Source: Branchinecta lynchi
Taxonomy: Eukaryota > Arthropoda > Branchiopoda > Anostraca > Branchinectidae
Reading direction: 5' to 3'
Assembly (NCBI GenBank): GCA_023053575.1
Contig: JAKZAP010000010.1
Coordinates: 15,337,225-15,401,224, forward strand
Length of the DNA: 64,000 bases
Shown: positions 53,331-64,000 of the stretch, in pieces
Numbering within the stretch: the stretch's first letter is position 1
How the letters are laid out: every line of letters begins with the position of its first letter
Notes under the pieces: generated by a model
Databases searched by the model: none
Seen by the model: the letters and a program-made list of their open reading frames with translations, nothing else
Told to the model about the DNA's origin: nothing
Translations under genes and position numbers: made by a program

Positions 53331-53582
53331 AGTCGACTGAAGCGTCAATATGTGGGTTAGGCTGGACCTAGTGTAATTTTTACAAAACAATCTTTGGAAT
53401 CAAGTGCTCACGGTATGCTATTCTCGCAATAGTTACTAACTCCCAGCCTATGAAATTTGGCACAGGGAACTGTGCCATGATCCCGTTTTAAAGAACAATA
53501 TCGCGATTTTTATTGTTTTTACCTCTGTAGTACCGAATTTCTGGTTTTCACCGGATTCCCGGCAAACTACTGGTCGGATGAA

Positions 53583-54440
53583 ACAAGACCAAAGGTTTCG
53601 GTATGATCATGAAAGTTTAAGATTTTATCCAGGCTATTAGGCCACTCGTTTTGACTATCAAAATTTGCAAAAAGATTAAAAAACATTCCTACCTTAGGCT
53701 ACTTCTGCCAAATTTTCCAGTTTCGGCAGGATTCCGGGCGAATTACTTGTCCGACAAAAAAGTAAAGCTCAAAAGTGTATTCAGCATATCTCCTTACCCA
53801 TATCTCGAACCTCTAATCAACTTCAGATAGAACTTTAACTTTTAACAAATCTTCCGGTTTCACCCGCATTCCGGGCGAACTATATGTCCGGATTGAAAAC
53901 GATTGTCATATACGGATTCAGCATGTCTTCTGACCCCTAAATCGAACATCTAATCAACTTCAGGTAAACTTTTAATTTTAACAAATTTTCCTGTTTTATC
54001 CTGATACAAAGCGAACTACTAGTCCGGTAAGAAAATCAATTTCATTTAAGTATTCAGCGTGCCTTTTTACCCTTACAATGAACATGTAATCAACTTTAAT
54101 AATAACTTTTATTTTTTTTAAATCTCCGGTTTGGTCCGGATTCAGAGCGAATTAATTGTCAGGCGAGAAATGATTTTGTAATATGTGTTCAGCATGTCTT
54201 CTTACCCCTCAGTTGACTTTCTCATTAGCAGTTACAGAATATTCTGTTTTTCCCCTAAATGTAGGTCTGCATAGCCATCTACAAACTAGACGCTTCCCTC
54301 GACCCAAAGAATCCCCACACCAAATTTAATCAAAATACCTCTTTCCCTTCGAGGGTTGTCGTGATCCCAAACGTACGGACGGACGGGCAAACAGACAACT
54401 TGTACGAAGTCATACATATCCCTCCAGGGACCCCAAAAAT
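53583..54440 (-). mobile_element. family S satellite-cored element, complete minus copy
   Basis: Read on the minus strand: a head at 54,440 (TTTTTGGGGTCCCTGGAGGG, GTCCGTCCGTACG, CCCTCGAAGGGAAAGAGG), then about five 136-bp units back to 53,700, then a degenerate tail at 53,583 (complement of GAAACAAGACCAAAGGTTTC). A LINE begins at or just beyond the head. Confidence 0.75.
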
Positions 54441-54449
54441 AAATTACCG

Positions 54450-57175
54450 ATAACAAGTTACCGATCGAGTCCCCATTCTCTCGCAGTTATCTCAGTCGCA
54501 TGATCTAGTGTTCATTCAGGAGCATTTCCTGTCGGAAGACCGCAAAAATCTGTTAACAGTGTTTTCGGACTTTCATCTTCTCTTTCGCAGTGCAATTGTG
54601 AGAAAGAGGGGCAGGCCATTTGGTGCTCTCGCTATCCTCTCCCGGTCCCCTTGCGAGCTACAAGCAGAGACTGATTACTTTATTGCCGCTAAGTTTGAAA
54701 ATCAAGTAGTGGTCAATGTATATCTGCGTACGAACTACAAAAATTAGCAGTCTGATTCCCGGTTTGCGACCGCTTGTAAGTTTCTTGGCAAGCTTCTTAA
54801 AAAAGTGGCCTCTCAACGCGTTATCATCAGCGGAGATTTTAACGTAGACATAACGGACAAGATGTCTCCCCGGTCCCAAGTCTTTTGGGGCTGCGTTCCT
54901 CTTGACTATTGTGATCGGCCTAAAAGTGACAACTTTTCATATATTGGTCTGTTATCTTCAAGTTCCAACATAGACCACGTTGTTGCTTCGTTCGGCAGTC
55001 ATGAAGTCAAAGTTGTGAAAGACGGATTTTACTCGGACCACCTTCCCATCTCTACTTGCTTTGATTCCTACCCACCGGCAACTGAAAATAAAGAATCGAA
55101 CTGGTTTTCATACCGAGACTGGAAAAATGTATCAAGTGAGACATTCAGTAAAGTTTGTGACGAGATCCTGACCAAAATCAAAGTGCCTTTCAATCTCCTA
55201 TGTGATCAGGCTGTGCTGCCACAAAGTGAAAAGAATACCTCAGTTGAGCTCACTTCCTACTTAGCACAAATAAATCACGCGTTGAAATGTGCTGAATCAA
55301 GTGCTGTTCCTCTTCGACGCGTTCGTAAAAAGTCTCAGGTCGAAGATTGGTAAAAAAAAAAGAGCTTTAGTAAATGCGTGTAATTCGGCTAAGCTCTGGC
55401 TTTCTGTTTGGAATGATTGTGGTCGACCACGAGATGGCTTAGTCAACGACCTGAGAAACTGTACGAAACGGAAATTCAACAAGGAACTGAAAAACCATAA
55501 GCTAATGCTGATTCAGAAAAATGTTATCCGGATTGCTGAAGACCCTTCCAAACTCTGGAAGAATAGCAAGCCGGCCAAAGTCCCGAGTACCAGTGTGTCT
55601 GAAAAAAAGTGGGTTGAATATTTTGAGCGCGAGTTCAGTGCACCCAACCAAAGTTCAGAGGAGTTTTTTGAAAAACAGCTAGACCTTGCTCTTTCAAATA
55701 AGTTGAAATCTTTCTTGTTTGTGTCGCCAAGTGTCATTCACTCTCTAATTCCAAAATTAAAGAAAAAATCTTCCTCTGGTGTTGACTCTATTACAGCAAG
55801 GCACCTACAACTTGCAGGTCCTGTAATCGAGCAACATCTAGCTCTACTGTTTCAGATGATCCTGGTTCGCGGTGTGGTCCCTATGCAATTTTGTGTCAGA
55901 CAAATAACTCCCATCCTTAAAAAGGGTAAAAAAACGCTTCCATGTGCAGTTCTTATCGCCCCATTACTGTCTCGTGTACTGCGTTCCAGCTCTTTGAGTC
56001 ATTTTTGATAAGAGACACTGAAGAAAAATGTTCCGCCCCTCCTCGCCAGTTCGGGTACCAGCGAGGTTTAGGTAGAAAGCATGCTCTCTTTCTACTTATA
56101 AATGTGCTAAAGGACATTGAAGACCGTGGTGAATATTTTATTTTATGTGCACTTGATGTCGCAAGAGCTTTTGACTCATGTATATTCGCGCAGGTTTTGC
56201 TTGAGGCTCATAAGAAAGGTGTTGATGCTGCGGTAATTTTTTGTCTAAGATATATGTACAGAAACCTGAAAGCTAAAATTAAAGATGGTAGTCTGCTATT
56301 TGAAATCCTGAAAGGTGTGCGCCAAGGAGCTCTGACCTCTCCAGTTTTATTCAATAACTGTGTCAATGGTGCACAGGATAAGTTAAATTGCACTTTTGTC
56401 TTTAAAGGAGTTGATATGTCGCTAGTTACGTTTGCGGATGATCTATTGAACCTTTCTTGCACCTTCCAAGGATGTTCTTCGACTTTTGAGCGTCTCCAAG
56501 AAGAGGACAAGCATATCGGTTTGAGTTTTAACACTGAAAAGACAGTTGATCTACCGTTTAACTACAAAGCAAACAGACGTTCAATAAGTCTATCGGGCCC
56601 TGAAGTTCCTTTCGCTAGCAGTCTTACTTACCTGGGTATGCCAATCGGAGCGAACCTGAAAGAAACTGGAAACCTAGCACTGAAAAAGTATGCTCGAAAG
56701 ATCCGGGCCGCATACGCATCCCTGGCTTCAAATGTTTCGTATCTGAGTAGAGCAAACCGATCTCAGTTATATAATAGCCTAACAGTTCCTCACCTACTCG
56801 CTCTTGCTCCCGTTTGGTTGTTGTGGTAAGATAGGAATTGTGGTAAGATAGGAAGCAAGTTCACCGCCTTTATTTCAAATTTGCAAAGTATTTGATGGAA
56901 CTGCCAGCGTGGACGAGTAATTCTTTTCTGCAGAGAAAGTACCGATTGGTAAACCCAGCAGGAGTTATTGAGAAGCGGATTAATGATTTTTCTACCGAAT
57001 GTCAGGAGTCATTCCATCTTTGGTCTTTTTTGTTTGTTCCGAGTTCTTAGTTATCGAAGTATGTTTTTCCTTTCTGTTGTTTCTCTTTCGTTTATCTTGT
57101 TTTTTACTCCGTCTTTTCTGGGCCTCGCCCAGTTTTGTTCAGTGACGGGTTACAAATAAAATGATGATGATGATG
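54450..57175 (+). pseudogene. 5'-truncated, frameshifted LINE (endonuclease plus RT)
   Basis: Endonuclease pieces: LVFIQEHFLSEDRKNLL, stop at 54,745, SGDFNVDITDK (54,829) and YSDHLPIS (55,030). After shifts near 55,350 and 55,940 the RT reads YRPITVSCTAFQLFESF, FGYQRGLGRKHALFLL, CALDVARAFDS, GVRQGALTSPVLFN and FADD (56,432), then TYLGMPIGANLKET. The frame stops at 56,829 beside a 17-bp tandem duplication (TTGTGGTAAGATAGGAA). The element ends in an ATG microsatellite (about 57,160-57,175) after AATAAA-like sequence. The GVRQGAxxSP form of the RT box differs from the other LINEs here, so this is a separate clade, not resolved. Confidence 0.8.
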
Positions 57176-57314
57176 ACATTGCTGTACGAAACCATTCACA
57201 CTTAGACTAGGCGGATGCGGGAGGGGGGGGGGGTCTAATTTCAGGGGGGTCAGAGATCAGTGTCAAAATCTTCGGGCTAAAATGCTTGTGAATGTGTACG
57301 TTCATAACGTTGCG

Positions 57315-57735
57315 TCATTGAAAAGGAAGATGCCAAACTGGAATCCGATATACGATCAAAAGCGCTAAAAGATCTAGTAAAAGGGTTGGAACTCAAAGAC
57401 GCATGGAAAATTAAAAATAATACGATCGATTTTACTCGGATAAATTGGAAAGGAAAAGAAGGTGGAGGATCGAGGATCGACAGAATGTATGTGTCGCAAG
57501 GATGAATCCGACAAATTGAAGACGTGCAGCATATTTACACACGGCTATCCGACCACTATGCAGTCATGATGCAAATAAATACAAAAATAAATGTCAAAAA
57601 TAATATCACAAAGAAGAGTATATTATGGAAAATGAACACAAATGTGCTTAAAACAAAAGAAATTAGAGAAGTAGTGCTGCAAGTTACAGAAAAGATGAAG
57701 AGCGTATCCAACGAAAATTTAAGGAAATACTGTGT
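57315..57735 (+). pseudogene. LINE endonuclease C-terminal fragment
   Basis: One frame reads LKDLVKGLELKDAWKIKN, FTRINWKGK, SRIDRMYVS, a TGA, then RLSDHYAVMM and WKMNTNVLKTKEIREVV. The order of DAW, RIDR.YVS, SDH and W.mNt..L matches the end of an APE endonuclease of an L1/Tx1-like LINE. RT is absent. Confidence 0.6.
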
Positions 57736-57759
57736 TATTCCGATTTGCCGACGATAATT

Positions 57760-58855
57760 CAGAATTTGGTTTCTTATGTGTAAAACCAAAGCTCGATTAA
57801 CTGACAAAACTGAAACTTTCGATCTTCGTCTGACAAAACTTTGCAGTCTTTTGATTTCTTGATGTAGAAAAATCTAGATTTGCCGACGAGACATAAGCTT
57901 TTGGTATGGCCCAAATTTTTTTTTACGGAATCTGATTTATCACATGTAATATGACGATATCTGTAGACAGAGACTTAAACTTTCCGGGTACGCCGGACAA
58001 ATGTATGCAAAATTTTATTTCTTACATAGAAAAAGAACACTATGCACCGAAAAAAGAACACTGAATCCCAACTAAAGCATTAGTTACGTTCATTTTGTCG
58101 TTCTGTTCACCGTTCCAAACGTCGTTTTACTATGAGCGTTTCATTACAACGTCATTCGTGAACGGTGTTCGACTGCTGAGAATAAGGGGTTTTCTTTGTT
58201 CTGCCGTTTCATTTGTGCTTCATGAAATGACGAATTGAGCCGGAAAGTTAGTTTCAACATCTCCATTCGTTAATTAGGCGCCAATTTCAATACTTTGACA
58301 AAAAAAATTAAAGCTGTAAACCAAGTTTAAAAACAATTGTCCTGTTATGCTAAAATCCATTTTAGTACTTTATTATAGCTGCTTTTGCACATATTCAGTT
58401 AGTTCAACTATTAATATTTTCGTATCAATGTCGTTCGTGAGAAGACGTTTGCAGAACTTGCCAAAGAAAAGGCTAATATGAAAAATATTTAAATGACCTT
58501 CTTCGTACCGACAATGACGAATGCCGAAAACGTGAACGAATGAACGAACAACAAACGAACTTTATTTCTTACAGGTAAACAGAAGCGATGTCCAGACTAA
58601 ACTTAAACTTTCGGGATGCACCCGTATTAGATATCTTACAAGTTAAAAGAACCTGATGTGCTGACGAGAATACAGACACCCAACAAAACCATACAGCATT
58701 TGATTTCTTCTGTGCTTTGCCAAACAATTTTTTACGTATAAAAATAACCTGATATTTTGAACAAGACTTTAAATTCCCGTTTACGCCTGACAAATGTTTA
58801 CAGAATTTGATTTCTTACCTGAAAAAGAACCCAATGTGCCAACAAGCCAGTCTAC
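57760..58855 (+). repeat. degenerate repeats of a TTTGATTTCTTAC...AAAAAGAAC unit
   Basis: GAATTTGATTTCTTAC-like phrases followed by AAAAAGAACCTGATGTGCCG or similar recur near 57,850, 58,010, 58,565-58,655, 58,700 and 58,805. ACTTTAAA(C/T)TTCCCG and GCCTGACAAATGTTTACA are also repeated. The spacing is irregular, about 100-130 bp where measurable. No ORF. Confidence 0.5.
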
Positions 58856-59105
58856 CACAAATCCCTGATTTTTGGATACCCTATGCCAAACGCTGGATAC
58901 CTGTTGGTAACCTAACCCTGACCTACCTCAATATAAAGGAGTTCTGATTGGTTGATTTTTTAGCTTCACTCAAATCATCAATATTTTATTGGGTCCCAGT
59001 ATCCAGCATTTGGCATAGCCTATCTAGCGTTAGGCATAGGGTATGCCAAACGCTAGACATATCCAGCGTTTGGCCTAGGGTATCCAAAACTCAGGGGTTT
59101 GTGGT
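58855..59105. mobile_element. foldback element, 251 bp, ACCACAAATCCCTG ends
   Basis: The left end ACCACAAATCCCTGATTTTT and the right end (complement of AAACTCAGGGGTTTGTGGT) are inverted. Inside, GCCAAACGCTGGATA and its complement occur four times in alternating orientation. The degenerate repeat of 57.8-58.8 kb resumes after it (GCCGACCGACACCCAACAAA). Confidence 0.65.
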
Positions 59106-59825
59106 TGACTGCAACAAGCCGACCGACACCCAACAAAATAACAGAATTGTATTTCTTCTTCATACAAGAACCTGATGAAGACACCCGAGGCCCCACAAAA
59201 GCTGAAGCTGAAAAACCACCTTCGCATTGTTTTCAAAGGCTAATCTGGCTAACTCCTAGGCTAATCTGAACTTCTGCAGAAATGAAGAAAGACGATTACT
59301 ACCTACTGAAGCTTTTCTGTAAAGTTAGAAGACACGGACGATTCTTGAAGAAATGCCATACTCTTGTGTATTTGTACCTAACCAACTAAACCATGCTTTT
59401 CGCCATATTCAAAATAAAACCGAGTTCGTCGCTTAAGCGCCATCGGGACGAGAGAAAAGTGCCCTGCTCTTTTGCAATAATTTCGGGTAGGTAGCAGGAC
59501 CGATACACAAAACAAACAATTTTATTCTTACAGACCTGCAGTAGGTATCCAGATGATACCTACAGACCTGCAGTAGATATCCCAGATGAAAATAACGCTA
59601 GATCAGTAGCGCCATCTAGTAAGTAAGTAAGTAATAAGTAATTTATTTCTAACCCGCCGTTTTCAGAAAGCGGAGTAAATGAAGAAAGTAAATAAAACAC
59701 ATAAAACATACACAAAAAGACACTTAATTTCAATCGTCGGCCAGGAAGCAGTGTAGAAGAGTGTTACTGATAGTGTTACTGATCGCAGGGGGAGATCATG
59801 CCCCCCCCCCCACTGATTTTCCGGG
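59106..59825. other. flanking repeat and unassigned sequence
   Basis: The GACACCCAACAAAATAACAG repeat continues to about 59,200. ACAGACCTGCAGTAGRTATC is doubled near 59,531 and 59,562, and AAGTAAGTAAGTAATAAGTAA lies at 59,621. No gene was seen. Confidence 0.4.
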
Positions 59826-60640
59826 GGGCTCAAAGTTAACCCCGGATTCACCGGAGTTCTTTGTTTATTCGCCTCCTGTGGCCCAAAGTTATCCGTCTGT
59901 CAGCACGGTAGCTCTCGAAGAGGTTGAGATATATTCTTCAAATTTGGTATGAGGATCTATTGGGCCAAATTACAGACCAAGTGTGTAGATGAGCCCTGTA
60001 ACGGCTGTAACACCCACATTTAGGGGCGGGGGAGGGGTTTCAAATTAAGGGACGAAAAAAAAAAGTTTCCAAAAGACAATGAGATAGTCGATTTGGGGGT
60101 AAGAAGACTGCTAAAATCCATATCTGAAATTCATTTTCTTGCCGGACAATTATTTGGTCCGACCAAAACCGGAAAATTGGTGAAAAGTAAAATTTTCTTT
60201 GAAGTCAATGAAATATTCGATTTAGGGGTACAGAGACATGCTGAACCCATTGGTGACAATCATTTTCTGACCGCACAAGTTGTTCGCCCGGAATCCGGCG
60301 AAAGCCGGAAAATTTATTAAAGGCAAAACTTTTGTTTGAAGTTGATTAAATGTTCTATTTAGGGGAAAGAAGACGTGCTGAATCCATATATGATACTCAT
60401 TTTCTAGCCGGACATGTAGTTCGCCCGGAATCCGGCCAAAACCTGAAAATTTGTTAAAAGTTAAAGTTTCTTCGAAGTTGGTTAAGGTTCGACATAGGGG
60501 TAAGGAGATACGCTGAATTCGTCTTGAGCTTTAGTTTTTTGCCGGACATGCAGCCCACCCGGAATCCGGTCGAAACCTTTGGCAGAAGCAGTGCTGGAAG
60601 TTTCGATCAATTTCGTCAACGAGGAAGAAGCCTGCGTGGG
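59826..60640 (+). mobile_element. family S element with degenerate head
   Basis: A decayed head at 59,890-60,020 (TCCGTCTGTCAGCACG, GCTCTCGAAGAGG, GGGGCGGGGGAGGGG) precedes four to five units with GCCCGGAATCCGG and GATTAAATGTTC. The end is near 60,600 without a clear GGGATCCC tail. Confidence 0.65.
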
Positions 60641-60720
60641 CACTGGGCCCGTTAGGAGCATTCTTGGAACCTACTACTACTACGTAAATATGACGTATAG
60701 GGGTAAACACACATGCTGAA

Positions 60721-61745
60721 CTTTTTGGGATCTCAAAACGTAAGTGGAGATACCTATGAAATCGCAGAAATGTCCGTCTGTCCGTCTGTCTGTGAGCACG
60801 ATAACTCTCGAGGGGAATGAGATATTTTGATGAAACTTGGTGTGAGGATTCATTGGGTCAAGGGTAAGGTCAAGTTCGTAGATGGGCTATGTAGATCCAC
60901 ATTTAGGGGTGGGGGAGGGGGTTCAAATTAAGGGACAAACTAAATATTTTTAAACAGCTAATGTGATAGTCCATTATGGGGTAAGCAGGCATGCTGAGCA
61001 CGATAGTGGAAACTATTTTCTTGCCGGGCATGTAGTTCGTCCGGAATCCGGCAAAAAACGGAAATCTGGTTAAAAGCTGAATTTAATTAAATTGTCGATT
61101 CAGGGGTAAGAAGATATGCTGAACAAGATGGTGAAAACAATTTTCTCGCCGAACAAGTAGTTACTCCGGAATCCGGCGAAAACAAGAAAATTGGTTAAAA
61201 GTAAAAGTTTAATTTGAAGTTGATTAAATGTTCGATTTATGGGTAAAAAGACATGCTGAACACGATGGTGTAATTCATTTTCTCGCCTGACAACTAGTTC
61301 GCCCGGAATCTGGCCAAAACCGGAAAATTTGTTAAAAGCAAAAGTTCAACTAGATAACAGATTAAGGGGTAAGAACAGAGGCTGAGTCGGTATATAAAAA
61401 TCATTTTTATCCGGACATATAATTAGTCCGGAATCCGGTTGTAACAGGATCTTTTTTAAAGTCAAAATTTTATTCAAAGTTGATTAGATGTTCTTTATAG
61501 GGATAAGGAGATACACTGGATTTTTTTCAGAATTTTCTTCTAAACCGGAAACTTGGCAGAAGTAAAGCAGGAAGTCTCGTTCAGTATCGTTAAAATAGAT
61601 ATGGCTTATAGAGGTATATCTGAACTTGATTTTCTCTTATGATTAGCCTGTCCAAGACTGGATCTGACGAAGACAAGACCCGATTGTCTGAATCAAATGT
61701 TAGATTTTTGGGATCCCATCGACACCTTTGTTCTTGTTCTCGGAT
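60721..61745 (+). mobile_element. family S satellite-cored element, complete copy
   Basis: The head TTTTTGGGATCTCAAAACGT is at 60,726, with doubled GTCCGTCTGTCCGTCTG. The array has units starting at about 61,096 and 61,233 (137 bp) and others. The tail at 61,640-61,745 has GAAGACAAGACCCGATTGTC, TTTTTGGGATCCCATCGACA and TTCTTGTT. It lies tandem to the previous copy. A LINE fragment begins about 60 bp downstream. Confidence 0.8.
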
Positions 61746-61799
61746 GACTAGCCAGTGGCATTAATCTGTTTCTATGGTTTAATAGTTTAATAGAGATAT

Positions 61800-62990
61800 T
61801 CTAAATAATTACAGAGGGATTTCGATTCTTTCTGTTTTTAGCAAATTATTAGCGAAAGTCGTTCACAAGCAGTTTACTTCCTACTTAGTAAACCATTCAA
61901 TAATCAATGAAAACCAGTTTGGATTTCAGAAAGATCGGTCAACTGAGCTTACTATCCATAATCTTCTTTTGTCGATCAATGATGCTCTTGACACTAGTCA
62001 ACACGCTTGTGCAGTTTTTATTGATATTTGTAAAGCATTTGAATCAATTGACCATGGGATTTTGCTTGATAAACTGAAACAGTATGGCATTGAAGAAAAG
62101 ACGCTTGATTTTTTTGCTTCTTACCTCTGCAAGAGAAGTCTCTCGTGTAGGCAAGTCAGCGAGCTTTCAGATGAATTTCCTATAGAGTTTGGAGTACCAC
62201 ACGGGTCTGTCCTTGGACCCACTTTGTTCCTACTATACATTAATGACCTTCCAGAATATATGCCTTTTGTCAAAGTTATCATGTTTGCGGACGACACTGT
62301 GATTTTTGGTTCGCATTCAGATTTGATTCAGTTGTTTAGTGTTCTCAATTCAGCTCTTTCGATTGCTTCTGACAGGTTTACATCTAATTTACTAGCTGTA
62401 AACGCGGAAAAAAATCGCTACATGCTTTTCTCCAGTTCTGGTTCAGTTTCCGTTTCTGGTAAACTTTTTCTTTCTGTCACTGAACTTCTAAGATCTTCTA
62501 GTTTTAAATATCTTGGCCTTATCCTTGATGAAAATCTTTCTTTCAAACAGCACACCGATGCTTTGGCTTTTAAGTTGAGCCGAAATGTTGGTATGCTCTC
62601 CTGCCTCAAACATTGTCTTCCACAATTCATACTTTGATTGATTTATTTCTCCCTGGTCCATTCTTATCTTTCCTATTGTACTTCAGCTTGGGCTTCTACT
62701 TTTTCGAAACATGTTAATCGAATTCAAATCCTACAAAACAGATCAATTAGAGCAATTTATGGTCTTCCATTTTCTTCATCAGCTTCTCATATTCTGCCTC
62801 GTCTTTTTATTTTAATGTCCGTCAGATTAGAGACTGGAATAATGCAATACTTGTACAGGTGTAGTATGTACATTACAGGTGTAGTATGGAATTCATTGCC
62901 TGAGACTCCTAGAGTGTCCGAAGATGAAAGTTAGATGAAACAAACCTTTACTCAACAGATCATTCATTTTTGCCTGGCTGAGGATTAGTC
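61800..62990 (+). pseudogene. 5'-truncated LINE reverse transcriptase
   Basis: Beginning at about 61,807 in frame: NYRGISILSVFSKLLAKVV, NQFGFQKDRSTELT, VFIDICKAFESIDH, FGVPHGSVLGPTLFLLYIND, FADDTVIF, FKYLGLILDENLSFKQH. A TGA at 62,635 interrupts the same frame, which continues YFSLVHSYLSYCTSAWASTF and RIQILQNRSIRAIYG. Then a deletion joins to VVWNSLPE, next to a doubled ACAGGTGTAGTATG phrase. GVPHG replaces GVPQG and CKAFES replaces KAFD. The style resembles Jockey/CR1-superfamily RTs, but this is a different family from the 42.5-kb LINE. The endonuclease is missing. Confidence 0.8.
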
Positions 62991-63053
62991 AGAGAAAGAG
63001 CCTTGGTGATCCCGCAACTCCGCATATGGCAGATCTGCCGTTGACTTTAACTT

Positions 63054-63072
63054 GCCCCCCCCCCCCCCCCCC
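63054..63072 (+). repeat. poly-C tract
   Basis: An almost pure C run of about 19 bases. Other homopolymer G/C runs lie at 40,317, 57,218 and 59,802. Confidence 0.85.
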
Positions 63073-63199
63073 GCCCACAGGATTCGGATCATCGAAAGGA
63101 ACAACTTTTATTTAGTCTCTTCTCCTTTTTTCTATAAAGTTAAGGGTCCCTTTTTCCAAAATTATGTGTCCCCTTTTCGCTGTCCGTATTATGGGGATA

Positions 63200-63342
63200 G
63201 GTCCTGTTTTCGTTTGCAAGGGGTCCTGTTTTCGGTTAGCTAGATGGGTCCCGTTTTCGTTTTCAAGGGGTCCTGTTTTCCTTAGCCAGGAGGGTCCCGT
63301 GGCAAGGGATCCGGGGTCCTGGGGTCCCGTTTTCGAGAGGAC
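63200..63342 (+). repeat. GGGTCCYGTTTTCG minisatellite
   Basis: Six to seven copies of a 22-25 bp unit beginning GGGTCCTGTTTTCG or GGGTCCCGTTTTCG. It lies between two LINE fragments. Confidence 0.75.
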
Positions 63343-63349
63343 CCTTGAA

Positions 63350-63720
63350 TAAGCATGTAGCGTATGGCATAGCTCTCTCTCCAGTGAACAAAGCGACCAA
63401 TTGGAGACCCTTCAGAAGAGAGCTTGCCGCATTGTACTCGGTTACATGTACGTTGGTTACAACACTAGCCTGCAGACTCTAAAGCTAGAAACACTCAACC
63501 AAAGGAGACATGGAGCGTGTTCCACCCTTCTAACAATAGTTACTATTAGTTATAGTCTGGGGTCCACTGAACCGAAAGTCTTCTCCTTCTAAAAGTGGAG
63601 GGACTTACTCGGGCAACACCTCTAGAGATCACACGACCTCCCGTACGTTCTGTTACTCACGAAAGTTACCGGGATACAGCTTTCTGGTATATCGCACATG
63701 CTTTTCTAACCTCTTACACT
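63350..63720 (+). pseudogene. LINE RT C-terminal fragment (CR1/L2-like)
   Basis: One frame reads ACSVWHSSLSSEQSDQLETL then QKRACRIVLGYMYVGYNTSL and LKLETLNQRRHGACSTLL. The pattern (VWH..L...Q...LE.LQ.RA, L..LkLEsL.QRR) parallels the end of the LINE at 4,590-4,760. Further residues to about 63,700 are frameshifted. The RT core is absent. Confidence 0.6.
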
Positions 63721-64000
63721 CGAACTATTCTGCGGTTGCGGTTTGTGCGGTTACATCCGCGATCGAACTTTTGACCAATCAAAAGCAAGCAGATGTAAAC
63801 AAACATTCAAACATTTCTGGAGCAGCGTTGCCCCTGTCGCAGAAATCTGCGGTTAATGACAGTTTTCACTTCTTCGACAGAGCAAGCCAAAATTCTATGA
63901 CCAGTTCCTTGCAAGTAAATATAAAAAGTAAGCCTAAAATCTTTTGTGGCCGAAAGTCACATGTGCCAGACAAAAAAAAGTGGCAACAGTGTTTGCAAAC
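63721..64000. other. window edge, nothing recognised
   Basis: No coding motif or repeat seen in the last 280 bases. Confidence 0.35.

Noticed and set aside
1..64000. Bacterial or viral origin of the window
   Set aside because: No operons, Shine-Dalgarno-spaced genes or capsid genes; metazoan LINEs, Helitron, splice-like sites and an arthropod-type receptor indicate an animal nuclear genome.
1..64000. tRNA, rRNA or SINE genes
   Set aside because: No cloverleaf, A/B box pair or conserved rRNA segment was recognised by eye; a covariance search was not possible.

Overview
This window looks like a repeat-rich, gene-poor stretch of an animal nuclear genome. The best clue to the host is one seven-helix, insect-type gustatory-receptor-like gene on the minus strand at 5.7-6.8 kb, which ends in the TY-x5-Q tail typical of arthropod chemoreceptors. 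I therefore infer an arthropod or close relative and cannot name the species. Nearly everything else is mobile DNA: APE-type LINEs, a Helitron, a hAT transposase relic, a possible Penelope-like fragment, a Ty3/Gypsy scrap, several foldback or TIR elements, minisatellites and satellites. I saw no tRNA, rRNA, CRISPR array or bacterial operon.

Layout. 0.8-5.3 kb: a nearly intact two-ORF LINE. ORF1 has four CCCH zinc fingers. ORF2 (endonuclease plus reverse transcriptase) lies in the -1 frame, and a textbook frameshift signal (TTTTTTA, 7-nt spacer, 11-bp stem) sits in the overlap. The LINE interrupts an older dispersed repeat, here called family T. 5.7-6.8 kb: the receptor gene. 7-17 kb: tandem duplications, foldback elements and a TA-flanked 1.5-kb element whose empty site is preserved nearby. 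17-25 kb: family S elements, nested TIR elements and two minisatellites. 25-33 kb: decayed transposon coding pieces, including Penelope-like RT, hAT, a repeated coiled-coil exon-like block and an unrecognised proline-rich protein. 33-42 kb: families T and S again. 42.2-45.5 kb: an uninterrupted 999-codon LINE ORF on the minus strand, inserted inside a family S element. 46.9-52.7 kb: splice-site-flanked basic exon-like pieces, then a Helitron relic with a DUF6570-like region and a Helitron-like N domain that stops before the HUH site. 54.4-57.7 kb and 61.8-63.7 kb: broken LINEs.

The dominant repeat, family S, recurs at about ten places on both strands. It has a defined head, a variable tandem array of about 136-bp units and a defined tail, with GGGATCCC near both ends and no coding capacity. 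It looks like a non-autonomous element that carries its own satellite array. The most interesting single signal is the frameshift cassette joining the CCCH ORF1 to the reverse transcriptase. Everything was read by eye, so family assignments below clade level and repeat boundaries are approximate.
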